From Auanema rhodensis (Eukaryota > Nematoda > Chromadorea > Rhabditida > Rhabditidae): 64,000 bases of DNA. Below are positions 11,969-25,305 of the stretch, piece after piece (within the stretch, counting starts at the first letter, position 1; every line of letters begins with the position of its first letter). Both the position numbers and the translations under genes were made by a program. Under the pieces are notes generated by a model, which made no database searches, was not told where the DNA came from, and was given only the letters and a program-made list of their open reading frames with translations. The stretch is from NCBI GenBank assembly GCA_964057225.1, contig OZ059900.1, forward strand, positions 22,211,638 to 22,275,637. Reading direction: 5' to 3'.

Positions 11969-14020
11969 AAATGCTTCATTTTAGTATGTAACACGCTGAA
12001 ATTCGTTGCATTTGACGACTCATATGAACAAAAATCGATTTAATCAATATTAGCCATAAGGGGCGTGCCCTCAGAATATGCTAATTTCCTTAATTTTCTA
12101 ACCCCTGTTTTTTTGTCGTGAAAGTGGAACTAGACGTTGTACGAACAATTTTGAGCTAGGTTTCATTGACATTGCATGAGTTTGAACACATGAAATCGTA
12201 AGTCAAAACCTTGTTTACAGCGAAATTTCCAAAAACTGGTTTTCCAGCATAATAAAATATTTCTCATGGGAAATACTGTGTTTTTGTATTTTTCTAGTGT
12301 TCAGCATGTAAAATGCTTCATTTTAGTATGTAACACGCTGAAATTCGTTGCATTTGACGACTCATATGAACAAAAATCGATTTAATCAATATTAGCCATA
12401 AGGGGCGTGCCCTCAGAATATGCTAATTTCCTTAATTTTCTAACCCCTGTTTTTTTGTCGTGAAAGTGGAACTAGACGTTGTACGAACAATTTTGAGCTA
12501 GGTTTCATTGACATTGCATGAGTTTGAACACATGAAATCGTAAGTCAAAACCTTGTTTACAGCGAAAATTCCAAAAACTGGTTTTCCAGCATAATAAAAT
12601 ATTTCTCATGGGAAATACTGTGTTTTTGTATTTTTCTAGTGTTCAGCATGTAAAATGCTTCATTTTAGTATGTAACACGCTGAAATTCGTTGCATTTGAC
12701 TACTCATATGAACAAAAATCGATTTAATCAATATTAGCCATAAGGGGCGTGCCCTCAGAATATGCTAATTTCATTAATTTTCTAACCCCTGTTTTTTTGT
12801 CGTGAAAGTGGAACTAGACGTTGTACAAACAATTTTGAGCTAGGTTTCATTGACATTGCATGAGTTTGAACACATGAAATCGTAAGTCAAAACCTTGTTT
12901 ACAGCGAAATTTCCAAAAACTGGTTTTCCAGCATAATAAAATATTTCTCATGAGAAATACTGTGTTTTTGTATTTTTCTAGTGTTCAGCATGTAAAATGC
13001 TTAATTTTAGTATGTAACACGATGAAATTCGTTGCATTTGACGACTCATATGAACAAAAATCGATTTAATCAATATTAGCCATAAGGGGCGTGCCCTCAG
13101 AATATGCTAATTTCATTAATTTTCTAACCCCTGTTTTTTTGTCGTGAAAGTGGAACTAGACGTTGTAGGAACAATTTTGAGCTAGGTTTCATTGACATTG
13201 CATGAGTTTGAACACATGAAATCGTAAGTCAAAACCTTGTTTACAGGGAAAATTCCAAAAACTGGTTTTCCAGCATAATAAAATATTTCTCATGGGAAAT
13301 ACTGTGTTTTTGTATTTTTCTAGTGTTCAGCATGTAAAATGCTTCATTTTAGTATGTAACACGCTGAAATTCGTTGCATTTGACGACTCATATGAACAAA
13401 AATCGATTTAATCAATATTAGCCATAAGGGGCGTGCCCTCAGAATATGCTAATTTCCTTAATTTTCTAACCCCTGTTTTTTTGTCGTGAAAGTGGAACTA
13501 GACGTTGTACGAACAATTTTGAGCTAGGTTTCATTGACATTGCATGAGTTTGAACACATGAAATCGTAAGTCAAAACCTTGTTTACAGCGAAAATTCCAA
13601 AAACTGGTTTTCCAGCATAATAAAATATTTCTCATGGGAAATACTGTGTTTTTGTATTTTTCTAGTGTTCAGCATGTAAAATACTTCATTTTAGTATGTA
13701 ACACGCTGAAATTCGTTGCATTTGACGACTCATATGAACAAAAATCGATTTAATCAATATTAGCCATAAGGGGCGTGCCCTCAGAATATGCTAATTTCCT
13801 AAATTTTCTAACCCCTGTTTTTTTGTCGTGAAAGTGGAACTAGACGTTGTACGAACAATTTTGAGCTAGGTTTCATTGACATTGCATGAGTTTGAACACA
13901 TGAAATCGTAAGTCAAAACCTTGTTTACAGCGAAATTTCCAAAAACTGGTTTTCCAGCATAATAAAATATTTCTCATGGGAAATACTGTGTTTTTGTATT
14001 TTTCTAGTGTTCAGCATGTA
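11969..14020 (+). repeat. Transitional stretch of six monomers (hybrid, A, C, D, A, B)
   Basis: Type-C and type-D monomers reappear here after being absent or altered since about 4.1 kb. The first monomer pairs A-type sites with AAATTT. The C monomer from 12653 has CATTAA, normally a D marker. The D monomer from 12995 has a private change giving CAGGGAAAATT. No fixed HOR period is visible. Confidence 0.75.
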
Positions 14021-17000
14021 AAATGCTTCATTTTAGTATGTAACACGCTGAAATTCGTTGCATTTGACGACTCATATGAACAAAAATCGATTTAATCAAT
14101 ATTAGCCATAAGGGGCGTGCCCTCAGAATATGCTAATTTCCTTAATTTTCTAACCCCTGTTTTTTTGTCGTGAAAGTGGAACTAGACGTTGTACGAACAA
14201 TTTTGAGCTAGGTTTCATTGACATTGCATGAGTTTGAACACATGAAATCGTAAGTCAAAACCTTGTTTACAGCGAAAATTCCAAAAACTGGTTTTCCAGC
14301 ATAATAAAATATTTCTCATGGGAAATACTGTGTTTTTGTATTTTTCTAGTGTTCAGCATGTAAAATGCTTCATTTTAGTATGTAACACGCTGAAATTCGT
14401 TGCATTTGACTACTCATATGAACAAAAATCGATTTAATCAATATTAGCCATAAGGGGCGTGCCCTCAGAATATGCTAATTTCCTTAATTTTCTAACCCCT
14501 GTTTTTTTGTCGTGAAAGTGGAACTAGACGTTGTACAAACAATTTTGAGCTAGGTTTCATTGACATTGCATGAGTTTGAACACATGAAATCGTAAGTCAA
14601 AACCTTGTTTACAGCGAAATTTCCAAAAACTGGTTTTCCAGCATAATAAAATATTTCTCATGAGAAATACTGTGTTTTTGTATTTTTCTAGTGTTCAGCA
14701 TGTAAAATGCTTAATTTTAGTATGTAACACGATGAAATTCGTTGCATTTGACGACTCATATGAACAAAAATCGATTTAATCAATATTAGCCATAAGGGGC
14801 GTGCCCTCAGAATATGCTAATTTCATTAATTTTCTAACCCCTGTTTTTTTGTCGTGAAAGTGGAACTAGACGTTGTACGAACAATTTTGAGCTAGGTTTC
14901 ATTGACATTGCATGAGTTTGAACACATGAAATCGTAAGTCAAAACCTTGTTTACAGCGAAATTTCCAAAAACTGGTTTTCCAGCATAATAAAATATTTCT
15001 CATGGGAAATACTGTGTTTTTGTATTTTTCTAGTGTTCAGCATGTAAAATGCTTCATTTTAGTATGTAACACGCTGAAATTCGTTGCATTTGACGACTCA
15101 TATGAACAAAAATCGATTTAATCAATATTAGCCATAAGGGGCGTGCCCTCAGAATATGCTAATTTCCTTAATTTTCTAACCCCTGTTTTTTTGTCGTGAA
15201 AGTGGAACTAGACGTTGTACGAACAATTTTGAGCTAGGTTTCATTGACATTGCATGAGTTTGAACACATGAAATCGTAAGTCAAAACCTTGTTTACAGCG
15301 AAAATTCCAAAAACTGGTTTTCCAGCATAATAAAATATTTCTCATGGGAAATACTGTGTTTTTGTATTTTTCTAGTGTTCAGCATGTAAAATGCTTCATT
15401 TTAGTATGTAACACGCTGAAATTCGTTGCATTTGACTACTCATATGAACAAAAATCGATTTAATCAATATTAGCCATAAGGGGCGTGCCCTCAGAATATG
15501 CTAATTTCCTTAATTTTCTAACCCCTGTTTTTTTGTCGTGAAAGTGGAACTAGACGTTGTACAAACAATTTTGAGCTAGGTTTCATTGACATTGCATGAG
15601 TTTGAACACATGAAATCGTAAGTCAAAACCTTGTTTACAGCGAAATTTCCAAAAACTGGTTTTCCAGCATAATAAAATATTTCTCATGAGAAATACTGTG
15701 TTTTTGTATTTTTCTAGTGTTCAGCATGTAAAATGCTTAATTTTAGTATGTAACACGATGAAATTCGTTGCATTTGACGACTCATATGAACAAAAATCGA
15801 TTTAATCAATATTAGCCATAAGGGGCGTGCCCTCAGAATATGCTAATTTCATTAATTTTCTAACCCCTGTTTTTTTGTCGTGAAAGTGGAACTAGACGTT
15901 GTAGGAACAATTTTGAGCTAGGTTTCATTGACATTGCATGAGTTTGAACACATGAAATCGTAAGTCAAAACCTTGTTTACAGCGAAATTTCCAAAAACTG
16001 GTTTTCCAGCATAATAAAATATTTCTCATGGGAAATACTGTGTTTTTGTATTTTTCTAGTGTTCAGCATGTAAAATGCTTCATTTTAGTATGTAACACGC
16101 TGAAATTCGTTGCATTTGACGACTCATATGAACAAAAATCGATTTAATCAATATTAGCCATAAGGGGCGTGCCCTCAGAATATGCTAATTTCCTTAATTT
16201 TCTAACCCCTGTTTTTTTGTCGTGAAAGTGGAACTAGACGTTGTACGAACAATTTTGAGCTAGGTTTCATTGACATTGCATGAGTTTGAACACATGAAAT
16301 CGTAAGTCAAAACCTTGTTTACAGCGAAAATTCCAAAAACTGGTTTTCCAGCATAATAAAATATTTCTCATGGGAAATACTGTGTTTTTGTATTTTTCTA
16401 GTGTTCAGCATGTAAAATGCTTCATTTTAGTATGTAACACGCTGAAATTCGTTGCATTTGACTACTCATATGAACAAAAATCGATTTAATCAATATTAGC
16501 CATAAGGGGCGTGCCCTCAGAATATGCTAATTTCCTTAATTTTCTAACCCCTGTTTTTTTGTCGTGAAAGTGGAACTAGACGTTGTACAAACAATTTTGA
16601 GCTAGGTTTCATTGACATTGCATGAGTTTGAACACATGAAATCGTAAGTCAAAACCTTGTTTACAGCGAAATTTCCAAAAACTGGTTTTCCAGCATAATA
16701 AAATATTTCTCATGAGAAATACTGTGTTTTTGTATTTTTCTAGTGTTCAGCATGTAAAATGCTTCATTTTAGTATGTAACACGATGAAATTCGTTGCATT
16801 TGACGACTCATATGAACAAAAATCGATTTAATCAATATTAGCCATAAGGGGCGTGCCCTCAGAATATGCTAATTTCATTAATTTTCTAACCCCTGTTTTT
16901 TTGTCGTGAAAGTGGAACTAGACGTTGTAGGAACAATTTTGAGCTAGGTTTCATTGACATTGCATGAGTTTGAACACATGAAATCGTAAGTCAAAACCTT

Positions 17001-19149
17001 GTTTACAGCGAAATTTCCAAAAACTGGTTTTCCAGCATAATAAAATATTTCTCATGGGAAATACTGTGTTTTTGTATTTTTCTAGTGTTCAGCATGTAAA
17101 ATGCTTAATTTTAGTATGTAACACGATGAAATTCGTTGCATTTGACGACTCATATGAACAAAAATCGATTTAATCAATATTAGCCATAAGGGGCGTGCCC
17201 TCAGAATATGCTAATTTCATTAATTTTCTAACCCCTGTTTTTTTGTCGTGAAAGTGGAACTAGACGTTGTACGAACAATTTTGAGCTAGGTTTCATTGAC
17301 ATTGCATGAGTTTGAACACATGAAATCGTAAGTCAAAACCTTGTTTACAGCGAAATTTCCAAAAACTGGTTTTCCAGCATAATAAAATATTTCTCATGGG
17401 AAATACTGTGTTTTTGTATTTTTCTAGTGTTCAGCATGTAAAATGCTTCATTTTAGTATGTAACACGCTGAAATTCGTTGCATTTGACGACTCATATGAA
17501 CAAAAATCGATTTAATCAATATTAGCCATAAGGGGCGTGCCCTCAGAATATGCTAATTTCCTTAATTTTCTAACCCCTGTTTTTTTGTCGTGAAAGTGGA
17601 ACTAGACGTTGTACAAACAATTTTGAGCTAGGTTTCATTGACATTGCATGAGTTTGAACACATGAAATCGTAAGTCAAAACCTTGTTTACAGCGAAATTT
17701 CCAAAAACTGGTTTTCCAGCATAATAAAATATTTCTCATGAGAAATACTGTGTTTTTGTATTTTTCTAGTGTTCAGCATGTAAAATGCTTAATTTTAGTA
17801 TGTAACACGATGAAATTCGTTGCATTTGACGACTCATATGAACAAAAATCGATTTAATCAATATTAGCCATAAGGGGCGTGCCCTCAGAATATGCTAATT
17901 TCATTAATTTTCTAACCCCTGTTTTTTTGTCGTGAAAGTGGAACTAGACGTTGTAGGAACAATTTTGAGCTAGGTTTCATTGACATTGCATGAGTTTGAA
18001 CACATGAAATCGTAAGTCAAAACCTTGTTTACAGCGAAATTTCCAAAAACTGGTTTTCCAGCATAATAAAATATTTCTCATGGGAAATACTGTGTTTTTG
18101 TATTTTTCTAGTGTTCAGCATGTAAAATGCTTCATTTTAGTATGTAACACGCTGAAATTCGTTGCATTTGACGACTCATATGAACAAAAATCGATTTAAT
18201 CAATATTAGCCATAAGGGGCGTGCCCTCAGAATATGCTAATTTCCTTAATTTTCTAACCCCTGTTTTTTTGTCGTGAAAGTGGAACTAGACGTTGTACGA
18301 ACAATTTTGAGCTAGGTTTCATTGACATTGCATGAGTTTGAACACATGAAATCGTAAGTCAAAACCTTGTTTACAGCGAAAATTCCAAAAACTGGTTTTC
18401 CAGCATAATAAAATATTTCTCATGGGAAATACTGTGTTTTTGTATTTTTCTAGTGTTCAGCATGTAAAATGCTTCATTTTAGTATGTAACACGCTGAAAT
18501 TCGTTGCATTTGACTACTCATATGAACAAAAATCGATTTAATCAATATTAGCCATAAGGGGCGTGCCCTCAGAATATGCTAATTTCCTTAATTTTCTAAC
18601 CCCTGTTTTTTTGTCGTGAAAGTGGAACTAGACGTTGTACAAACAATTTTGAGCTAGGTTTCATTGACATTGCATGAGTTTGAACACATGAAATCGTAAG
18701 TCAAAACCTTGTTTACAGCGAAATTTCCAAAAACTGGTTTTCCAGCATAATAAAATATTTCTCATGAGAAATACTGTGTTTTTGTATTTTTCTAGTGTTC
18801 AGCATGTAAAATGCTTCATTTTAGTATGTAACACGATGAAACTCGTTGCATTTGACGACTCATATGAACAAAAATCGATTTAATCAATATTAGCCAAAGG
18901 GGCGTGCCCTCAGAATATGCTAATTTCATTAATTTTCTAACCCCTGTTTTTTTGTCGTGAAAGTGGAACTAGACGTTGTAGGAACAATTTTGAGCTAGGT
19001 TTCATTGACATTGCATGAGTTTGAACACATGAAATCGTAAGTCAAAACCTTGTTTACAGCGAAATTTCCAAAAACTGGTTTTCCAGCATAATAAAATATT
19101 TCTCATGGGAAATACTGTGTTTTTGTATTTTTCTAGTGTTCAGCATGTA
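14021..19149 (+). repeat. Trimer HOR zone, A-C-D, 1026 bp
   Basis: The order is A C D / A C D / A C D D / (A/C hybrid) D / A C D, starting at 14021, 15047, 16073, 17441 and 18125. The D monomer from 16757 has GCTTCATT and the next, from 17099, has GCTTAATT; this doubled D is an in-register insertion. The monomer from 18809 is 341 bp (lost T in AGCCATAAGG) and also carries AAACTCG. C monomers in this zone carry the perfect 18-bp palindrome described separately. Confidence 0.85.
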
Positions 19150-21543
19150 AAATACTTCATTTTAGTATGTAACACGCTGAAATTCGTTGCATTTGACGAC
19201 TCATATGAACAAAAATCGATTTAATCAATATTAGCCATAAGGGGCGTGCCCTCAGAATATGCTAATTTCCTAAATTTTCTAACCCCTGTTTTTTTGTCGT
19301 GAAAGTGGAACTAGACGTTGTACGAACAATTTTGAGCTAGGTTTCATTGACATTGCATGAGTTTGAACACATGAAATCGTAAGTCAAAACCTTGTTTACA
19401 GCGAAATTTCCAAAAACTGGTTTTCCAGCATAATAAAATATTTCTCATGGGAAATACTGTGTTTTTGTATTTTTCTAGTGTTCAGCATGTAAAATGCTTC
19501 ATTTTAGTATGTAACACGCTGAAATTCGTTGCATTTGACGACTCATATGAACAAAAATCGATTTAATCAATATTAGCCATAAGGGGCGTGCCCTCAGAAT
19601 ATGCTAATTTCCTTAATTTTCTAACCCCTGTTTTTTTGTCGTGAAAGTGGAACTAGACGTTGTACGAACAATTTTGAGCTAGGTTTCATTGACATTGCAT
19701 GAGTTTGAACACATGAAATCGTAAGTCAAAACCTTGTTTACAGCGAAAATTCCAAAAACTGGTTTTCCAGCATAATAAAATATTTCTCATGGGAAATACT
19801 GTGTTTTTGTATTTTTCTAGTGTTCAGCATGTAAAATGCTTCATTTTAGTATGTAACACGCTGAAATTCGTTGCATTTGACTACTCATATGAACAAAAAT
19901 CGATTTAATCAATATTAGCCATAAGGGGCGTGCCCTCAGAATATGCTAATTTCCTAAATTTTCTAACCCCTGTTTTTTTGTCGTGAAAGTGGAACTAGAC
20001 GTTGTACGAACAATTTTGAGCTAGGTTTCATTGACATTGCATGAGTTTGAACACATGAAATCGTAAGTCAAAACCTTGTTTACAGCGAAAATTCCAAAAA
20101 CTGGTTTTCCAGCATAATAAAATATTTCTCATGGGAAATACTGTGTTTTTGTATTTTTCTAGTGTTCAGCATGTAAAATGCTTCATTTTAGTATGTAACA
20201 CGCTGAAATTCGTTGCATTTGACTACTCATATGAACAAAAATCGATTTAATCAATATTAGCCATAAGGGGCGTGCCCTCAGAATATGCTAATTTCCTTAA
20301 TTTTCTAACCCCTGTTTTTTTGTCGTGAAAGTGGAACTAGACGTTGTACAAACAATTTTGAGCTAGGTTTCATTGACATTGCATGAGTTTGAACACATGA
20401 AATCGTAAGTCAAAACCTTGTTTACAGCGAAATTTCCAAAAACTGGTTTTCCAGCATAATAAAATATTTCTCATGAGAAATACTGTGTTTTTGTATTTTT
20501 CTAGTGTTCAGCATGTAAAATGCTTAATTTTAGTATGTAACACGATGAAATTCGTTGCATTTGACGACTCATATGAACAAAAATCGATTTAATCAATATT
20601 AGCCATAAGGGGCGTGCCCTCAGAATATGCTAATTTCCTAAATTTTCTAACCCCTGTTTTTTTGTCGTGAAAGTGGAACTAGACGTTGTACGAACAATTT
20701 TGAGCTAGGTTTCATTGACATTGCATGAGTTTGAACACATGAAATCGTAAGTCAAAACCTTGTTTACAGCGAAATTTCCAAAAACTGGTTTTCCAGCATA
20801 ATAAAATATTTCTCATGGGAAATACTGTGTTTTTGTATTTTTCTAGTGTTCAGCATGTAAAATGCTTCATTTTAGTATGTAACACGCTGAAATTCGTTGC
20901 ATTTGACGACTCATATGAACAAAAATCGATTTAATCAATATTAGCCATAAGGGGCGTGCCCTCAGAATATGCTAATTTCCTTAATTTTCTAACCCCTGTT
21001 TTTTTGTCGTGAAAGTGGAACTAGACGTTGTACGAACAATTTTGAGCTAGGTTTCATTGACATTGCATGAGTTTGAACACATGAAATCGTAAGTCAAAAC
21101 CTTGTTTACAGCGAAAATTCCAAAAACTGGTTTTCCAGCATAATAAAATATTTCTCATGGGAAATACTGTGTTTTTGTATTTTTCTAGTGTTCAGCATGT
21201 AAAATGCTTCATTTTAGTATGTAACACGCTGAAATTCGTTGCATTTGACTACTCATATGAACAAAAATCGATTTAATCAATATTAGCCATAAGGGGCGTG
21301 CCCTCAGAATATGCTAATTTCCTAAATTTTCTAACCGCTGTTTTTTTGTCGTGAAAGTGGAACTAGACGTTGTACGAACAATTTTGAGCTAGGTTTCATT
21401 GACATTGCATGAGTTTGAACACATGAAATCGTAAGTCAAAACCTTGTTTACAGCGAAAATTCCAAAAACTGGTTTTCCAGCATAATAAAATATTTCTCAT
21501 GGGAAATACTGTGTTTTTGTATTTTTCTAGTGTTCAGCATGTA
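19150..21543 (+). repeat. B-A-CB-C-D/B-A-CB stretch (seven monomers)
   Basis: The pentamer B A CB C D-like starts at 19150 and is followed by A and CB. CB monomers (from 19834 and 21202) join GACTACT to CCTAAA, TACG and AAAATT. The monomer from 20518 joins D-type CGATG to B-type CCTAAA and TACG. The CB from 21202 has a private CTAACCGCTG. The same pentamer order recurs at 25306 and 28726. Confidence 0.8.
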
Positions 21544-24500
21544 AAATGCTTCATTTTAGTATGTAACACGCTGAAATTCGTTGCATTTGACTACTCATAT
21601 GAACAAAAATCGATTTAATCAATATTAGCCATAAGGGGCGTGCCCTCAGAATATGCTAATTTCCTTAATTTTCTAACCCCTGTTTTTTTGTCGTGAAAGT
21701 GGAACTAGACGTTGTACAAACAATTTTGAGCTAGGTTTCATTGACATTGCATGAGTTTGAACACATGAAATCGTAAGTCAAAACCTTGTTTACAGCGAAA
21801 TTTCCAAAAACTGGTTTTCCAGCATAATAAAATATTTCTCATGAGAAATACTGTGTTTTTGTATTTTTCTAGTGTTCAGCATGTAAAATGCTTAATTTTA
21901 GTATGTAACACGATGAAATTCGTTGCATTTGACGACTCATATGAACAAAAATCGATTTAATCAATATTAGCCATAAGGGGCGTGCCCTCAGAATATGCTA
22001 ATTTCATTAATTTTCTAACCCCTGTTTTTTTGTCGTGAAAGTGGAACTAGACGTTGTAGGAACAATTTTGAGCTAGGTTTCATTGACATTGCATGAGTTT
22101 GAACACATGAAATCGTAAGTCAAAACCTTGTTTACAGCGAAATTTCCAAAAACTGGTTTTCCAGCATAATAAAATATTTCTCATGGGAAATACTGTGTTT
22201 TTGTATTTTTCTAGTGTTCAGCATGTAAAATGCTTCATTTTAGTATGTAACACGCTGAAATTCGTTGCATTTGACGACTCATATGAACAAAAATCGATTT
22301 AATCAATATTAGCCATAAGGGGCGTGCCCTCAGAATATGCTAATTTCCTTAATTTTCTAACCCCTGTTTTTTTGTCGTGAAAGTGGAACTAGACGTTGTA
22401 CGAACAATTTTGAGCTAGGTTTCATTGACATTGCATGAGTTTGAACACATGAAATCGTAAGTCAAAACCTTGTTTACAGCGAAAATTCCAAAAACTGGTT
22501 TTCCAGCATAATAAAATATTTCTCATGGGAAATACTGTGTTTTTGTATTTTTCTAGTGTTCAGCATGTAAAATGCTTCATTTTAGTATGTAACACGCTGA
22601 AATTCGTTGCATTTGACTACTCATATGAACAAAAATCGATTTAATCAATATTAGCCATAAGGGGCGTGCCCTCAGAATATGCTAATTTCCTTAATTTTCT
22701 AACCCCTGTTTTTTTGTCGTGAAAGTGGAACTAGACGTTGTACAAACAATTTTGAGCTAGGTTTCATTGACATTGCATGAGTTTGAACACATGAAATCGT
22801 AAGTCAAAACCTTGTTTACAGCGAAATTTCCAAAAACTGGTTTTCCAGCATAATAAAATATTTCTCATGAGAAATACTGTGTTTTTGTATTTTTCTAGTG
22901 TTCAGCATGTAAAATGCTTCATTTTAGTATGTAACACGCTGAAATTCGTTGCATTTGACGACTCATATGAACAAAAATCGATTTAATCAATATTAGCCAT
23001 AAGGGGCGTGCCCTCAGAATATGCTAATTTCATTAATTTTCTAACCCCTGTTTTTTTGTCGTGAAAGTGGAACTAGACGTTGTACGAACAATTTTGAGCT
23101 AGGTTTCATTGACATTGCATGAGTTTGAACACATGAAATCGTAAGTCAAAACCTTGTTTACAGCGAAATTTCCAAAAACTGGTTTTCCAGCATAATAAAA
23201 TATTTCTCATGGGAAATACTGTGTTTTTGTATTTTTCTAGTGTTCAGCATGTAAAATGCTTCATTTTAGTATGTAACACGCTGAAATTCGTTGCATTTGA
23301 CGACTCATATGAACAAAAATCGATTTAATCAATATTAGCCATAAGGGGCGTGCCCTCAGAATATGCTAATTTCCTTAATTTTCTAACCCCTGTTTTTTTG
23401 TCGTGAAAGTGGAACTAGACGTTGTACGAACAATTTTGAGCTAGGTTTCATTGACATTGCATGAGTTTGAACACATGAAATCGTAAGTCAAAACCTTGTT
23501 TACAGCGAAAATTCCAAAAACTGGTTTTCCAGCATAATAAAATATTTCTCATGGGAAATACTGTGTTTTTGTATTTTTCTAGTGTTCAGCATGTAAAATG
23601 CTTCATTTTAGTATGTAACACGCTGAAATTCGTTGCATTTGACTACTCATATGAACAAAAATCGATTTAATCAATATTAGCCATAAGGGGCGTGCCCTCA
23701 GAATATGCTAATTTCCTTAATTTTCTAACCCCTGTTTTTTTGTCGTGAAAGTGGAACTAGACGTTGTACAAACAATTTTGAGCTAGGTTTCATTGACATT
23801 GCATGAGTTTGAACACATGAAATCGTAAGTCAAAACCTTGTTTACAGCGAAATTTCCAAAAACTGGTTTTCCAGCATAATAAAATATTTCTCATGAGAAA
23901 TACTGTGTTTTTGTATTTTTCTAGTGTTCAGCATGTAAAATGCTTAATTTTAGTATGTAACACGATGAAATTCGTTGCATTTGACGACTCATATGAACAA
24001 AAATCGATTTAATCAATATTAGCCATAAGGGGCGTGCCCTCAGAATATGCTAATTTCATTAATTTTCTAACCCCTGTTTTTTTGTCGTGAAAGTGGAACT
24101 AGACGTTGTAGGAACAATTTTGAGCTAGGTTTCATTGACATTGCATGAGTTTGAACACATGAAATCGTAAGTCAAAACCTTGTTTACAGCGAAATTTCCA
24201 AAAACTGGTTTTCCAGCATAATAAAATATTTCTCATGGGAAATACTGTGTTTTTGTATTTTTCTAGTGTTCAGCATGTAAAATGCTTCATTTTAGTATGT
24301 AACACGCTGAAATTCGTTGCATTTGACGACTCATATGAACAAAAATCGATTTAATCAATATTAGCCATAAGGGGCGTGCCCTCAGAATATGCTAATTTCC
24401 TTAATTTTCTAACCCCTGTTTTTTTGTCGTGAAAGTGGAACTAGACGTTGTACGAACAATTTTGAGCTAGGTTTCATTGACATTGCATGAGTTTGAACAC

Positions 24501-25305
24501 ATGAAATCGTAAGTCAAAACCTTGTTTACAGCGAAAATTCCAAAAACTGGTTTTCCAGCATAATAAAATATTTCTCATGGGAAATACTGTGTTTTTGTAT
24601 TTTTCTAGTGTTCAGCATGTAAAATGCTTCATTTTAGTATGTAACACGCTGAAATTCGTTGCATTTGACTACTCATATGAACAAAAATCGATTTAATCAA
24701 TATTAGCCATAAGGGGCGTGCCCTCAGAATATGCTAATTTCCTTAATTTTCTAACCCCTGTTTTTTTGTCGTGAAAGTGGAACTAGACGTTGTACAAACA
24801 ATTTTGAGCTAGGTTTCATTGACATTGCATGAGTTTGAACACATGAAATCGTAAGTCAAAACCTTGTTTACAGTGAAATTTCCAAAAACTGGTTTTCCAG
24901 CATAATAAAATATTTCTCATGAGAAATACTGTGTTTTTGTATTTTTCTAGTGTTCAGCATGTAAAATGCTTCATTTTAGTATGTAACACGATGAAATTCG
25001 TTGCATTTGACGACTCATATGAACAAAAATCGATTTAATCAATATTAGCCATAAGGGGCGTGCCCTCAGAATATGCTAATTTCATTAATTTTCTAACCCC
25101 TGTTTTTTTGTCGTGAAAGTGGAACTAGACGTTGTAGGAACAATTTTGAGCTAGGTTTCATTGACATTGCATGAGTTTGAACACATGAAATCGTAAGTCA
25201 AAACCTTGTTTACAGCGAAATTTCCAAAAACTGGTTTTCCAGCATAATAAAATATTTCTCATGGGAAATACTGTGTTTTTGTATTTTTCTAGTGTTCAGC
25301 ATGTA
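21544..25305 (+). repeat. Second trimer HOR zone, A-C-D, 1026 bp
   Basis: Starting with a C-D pair, full A-C-D trimers begin at 22228, 23254 and 24280. They are the same types in the same order as at 14-19 kb, so this zone was probably copied from that array segment or shares its parent. The D-position monomer from 22912 has CGCTG and TACG in place of CGATG and TAGG. The C monomer from 24622 has a private CAGTGAAATT. Confidence 0.85.
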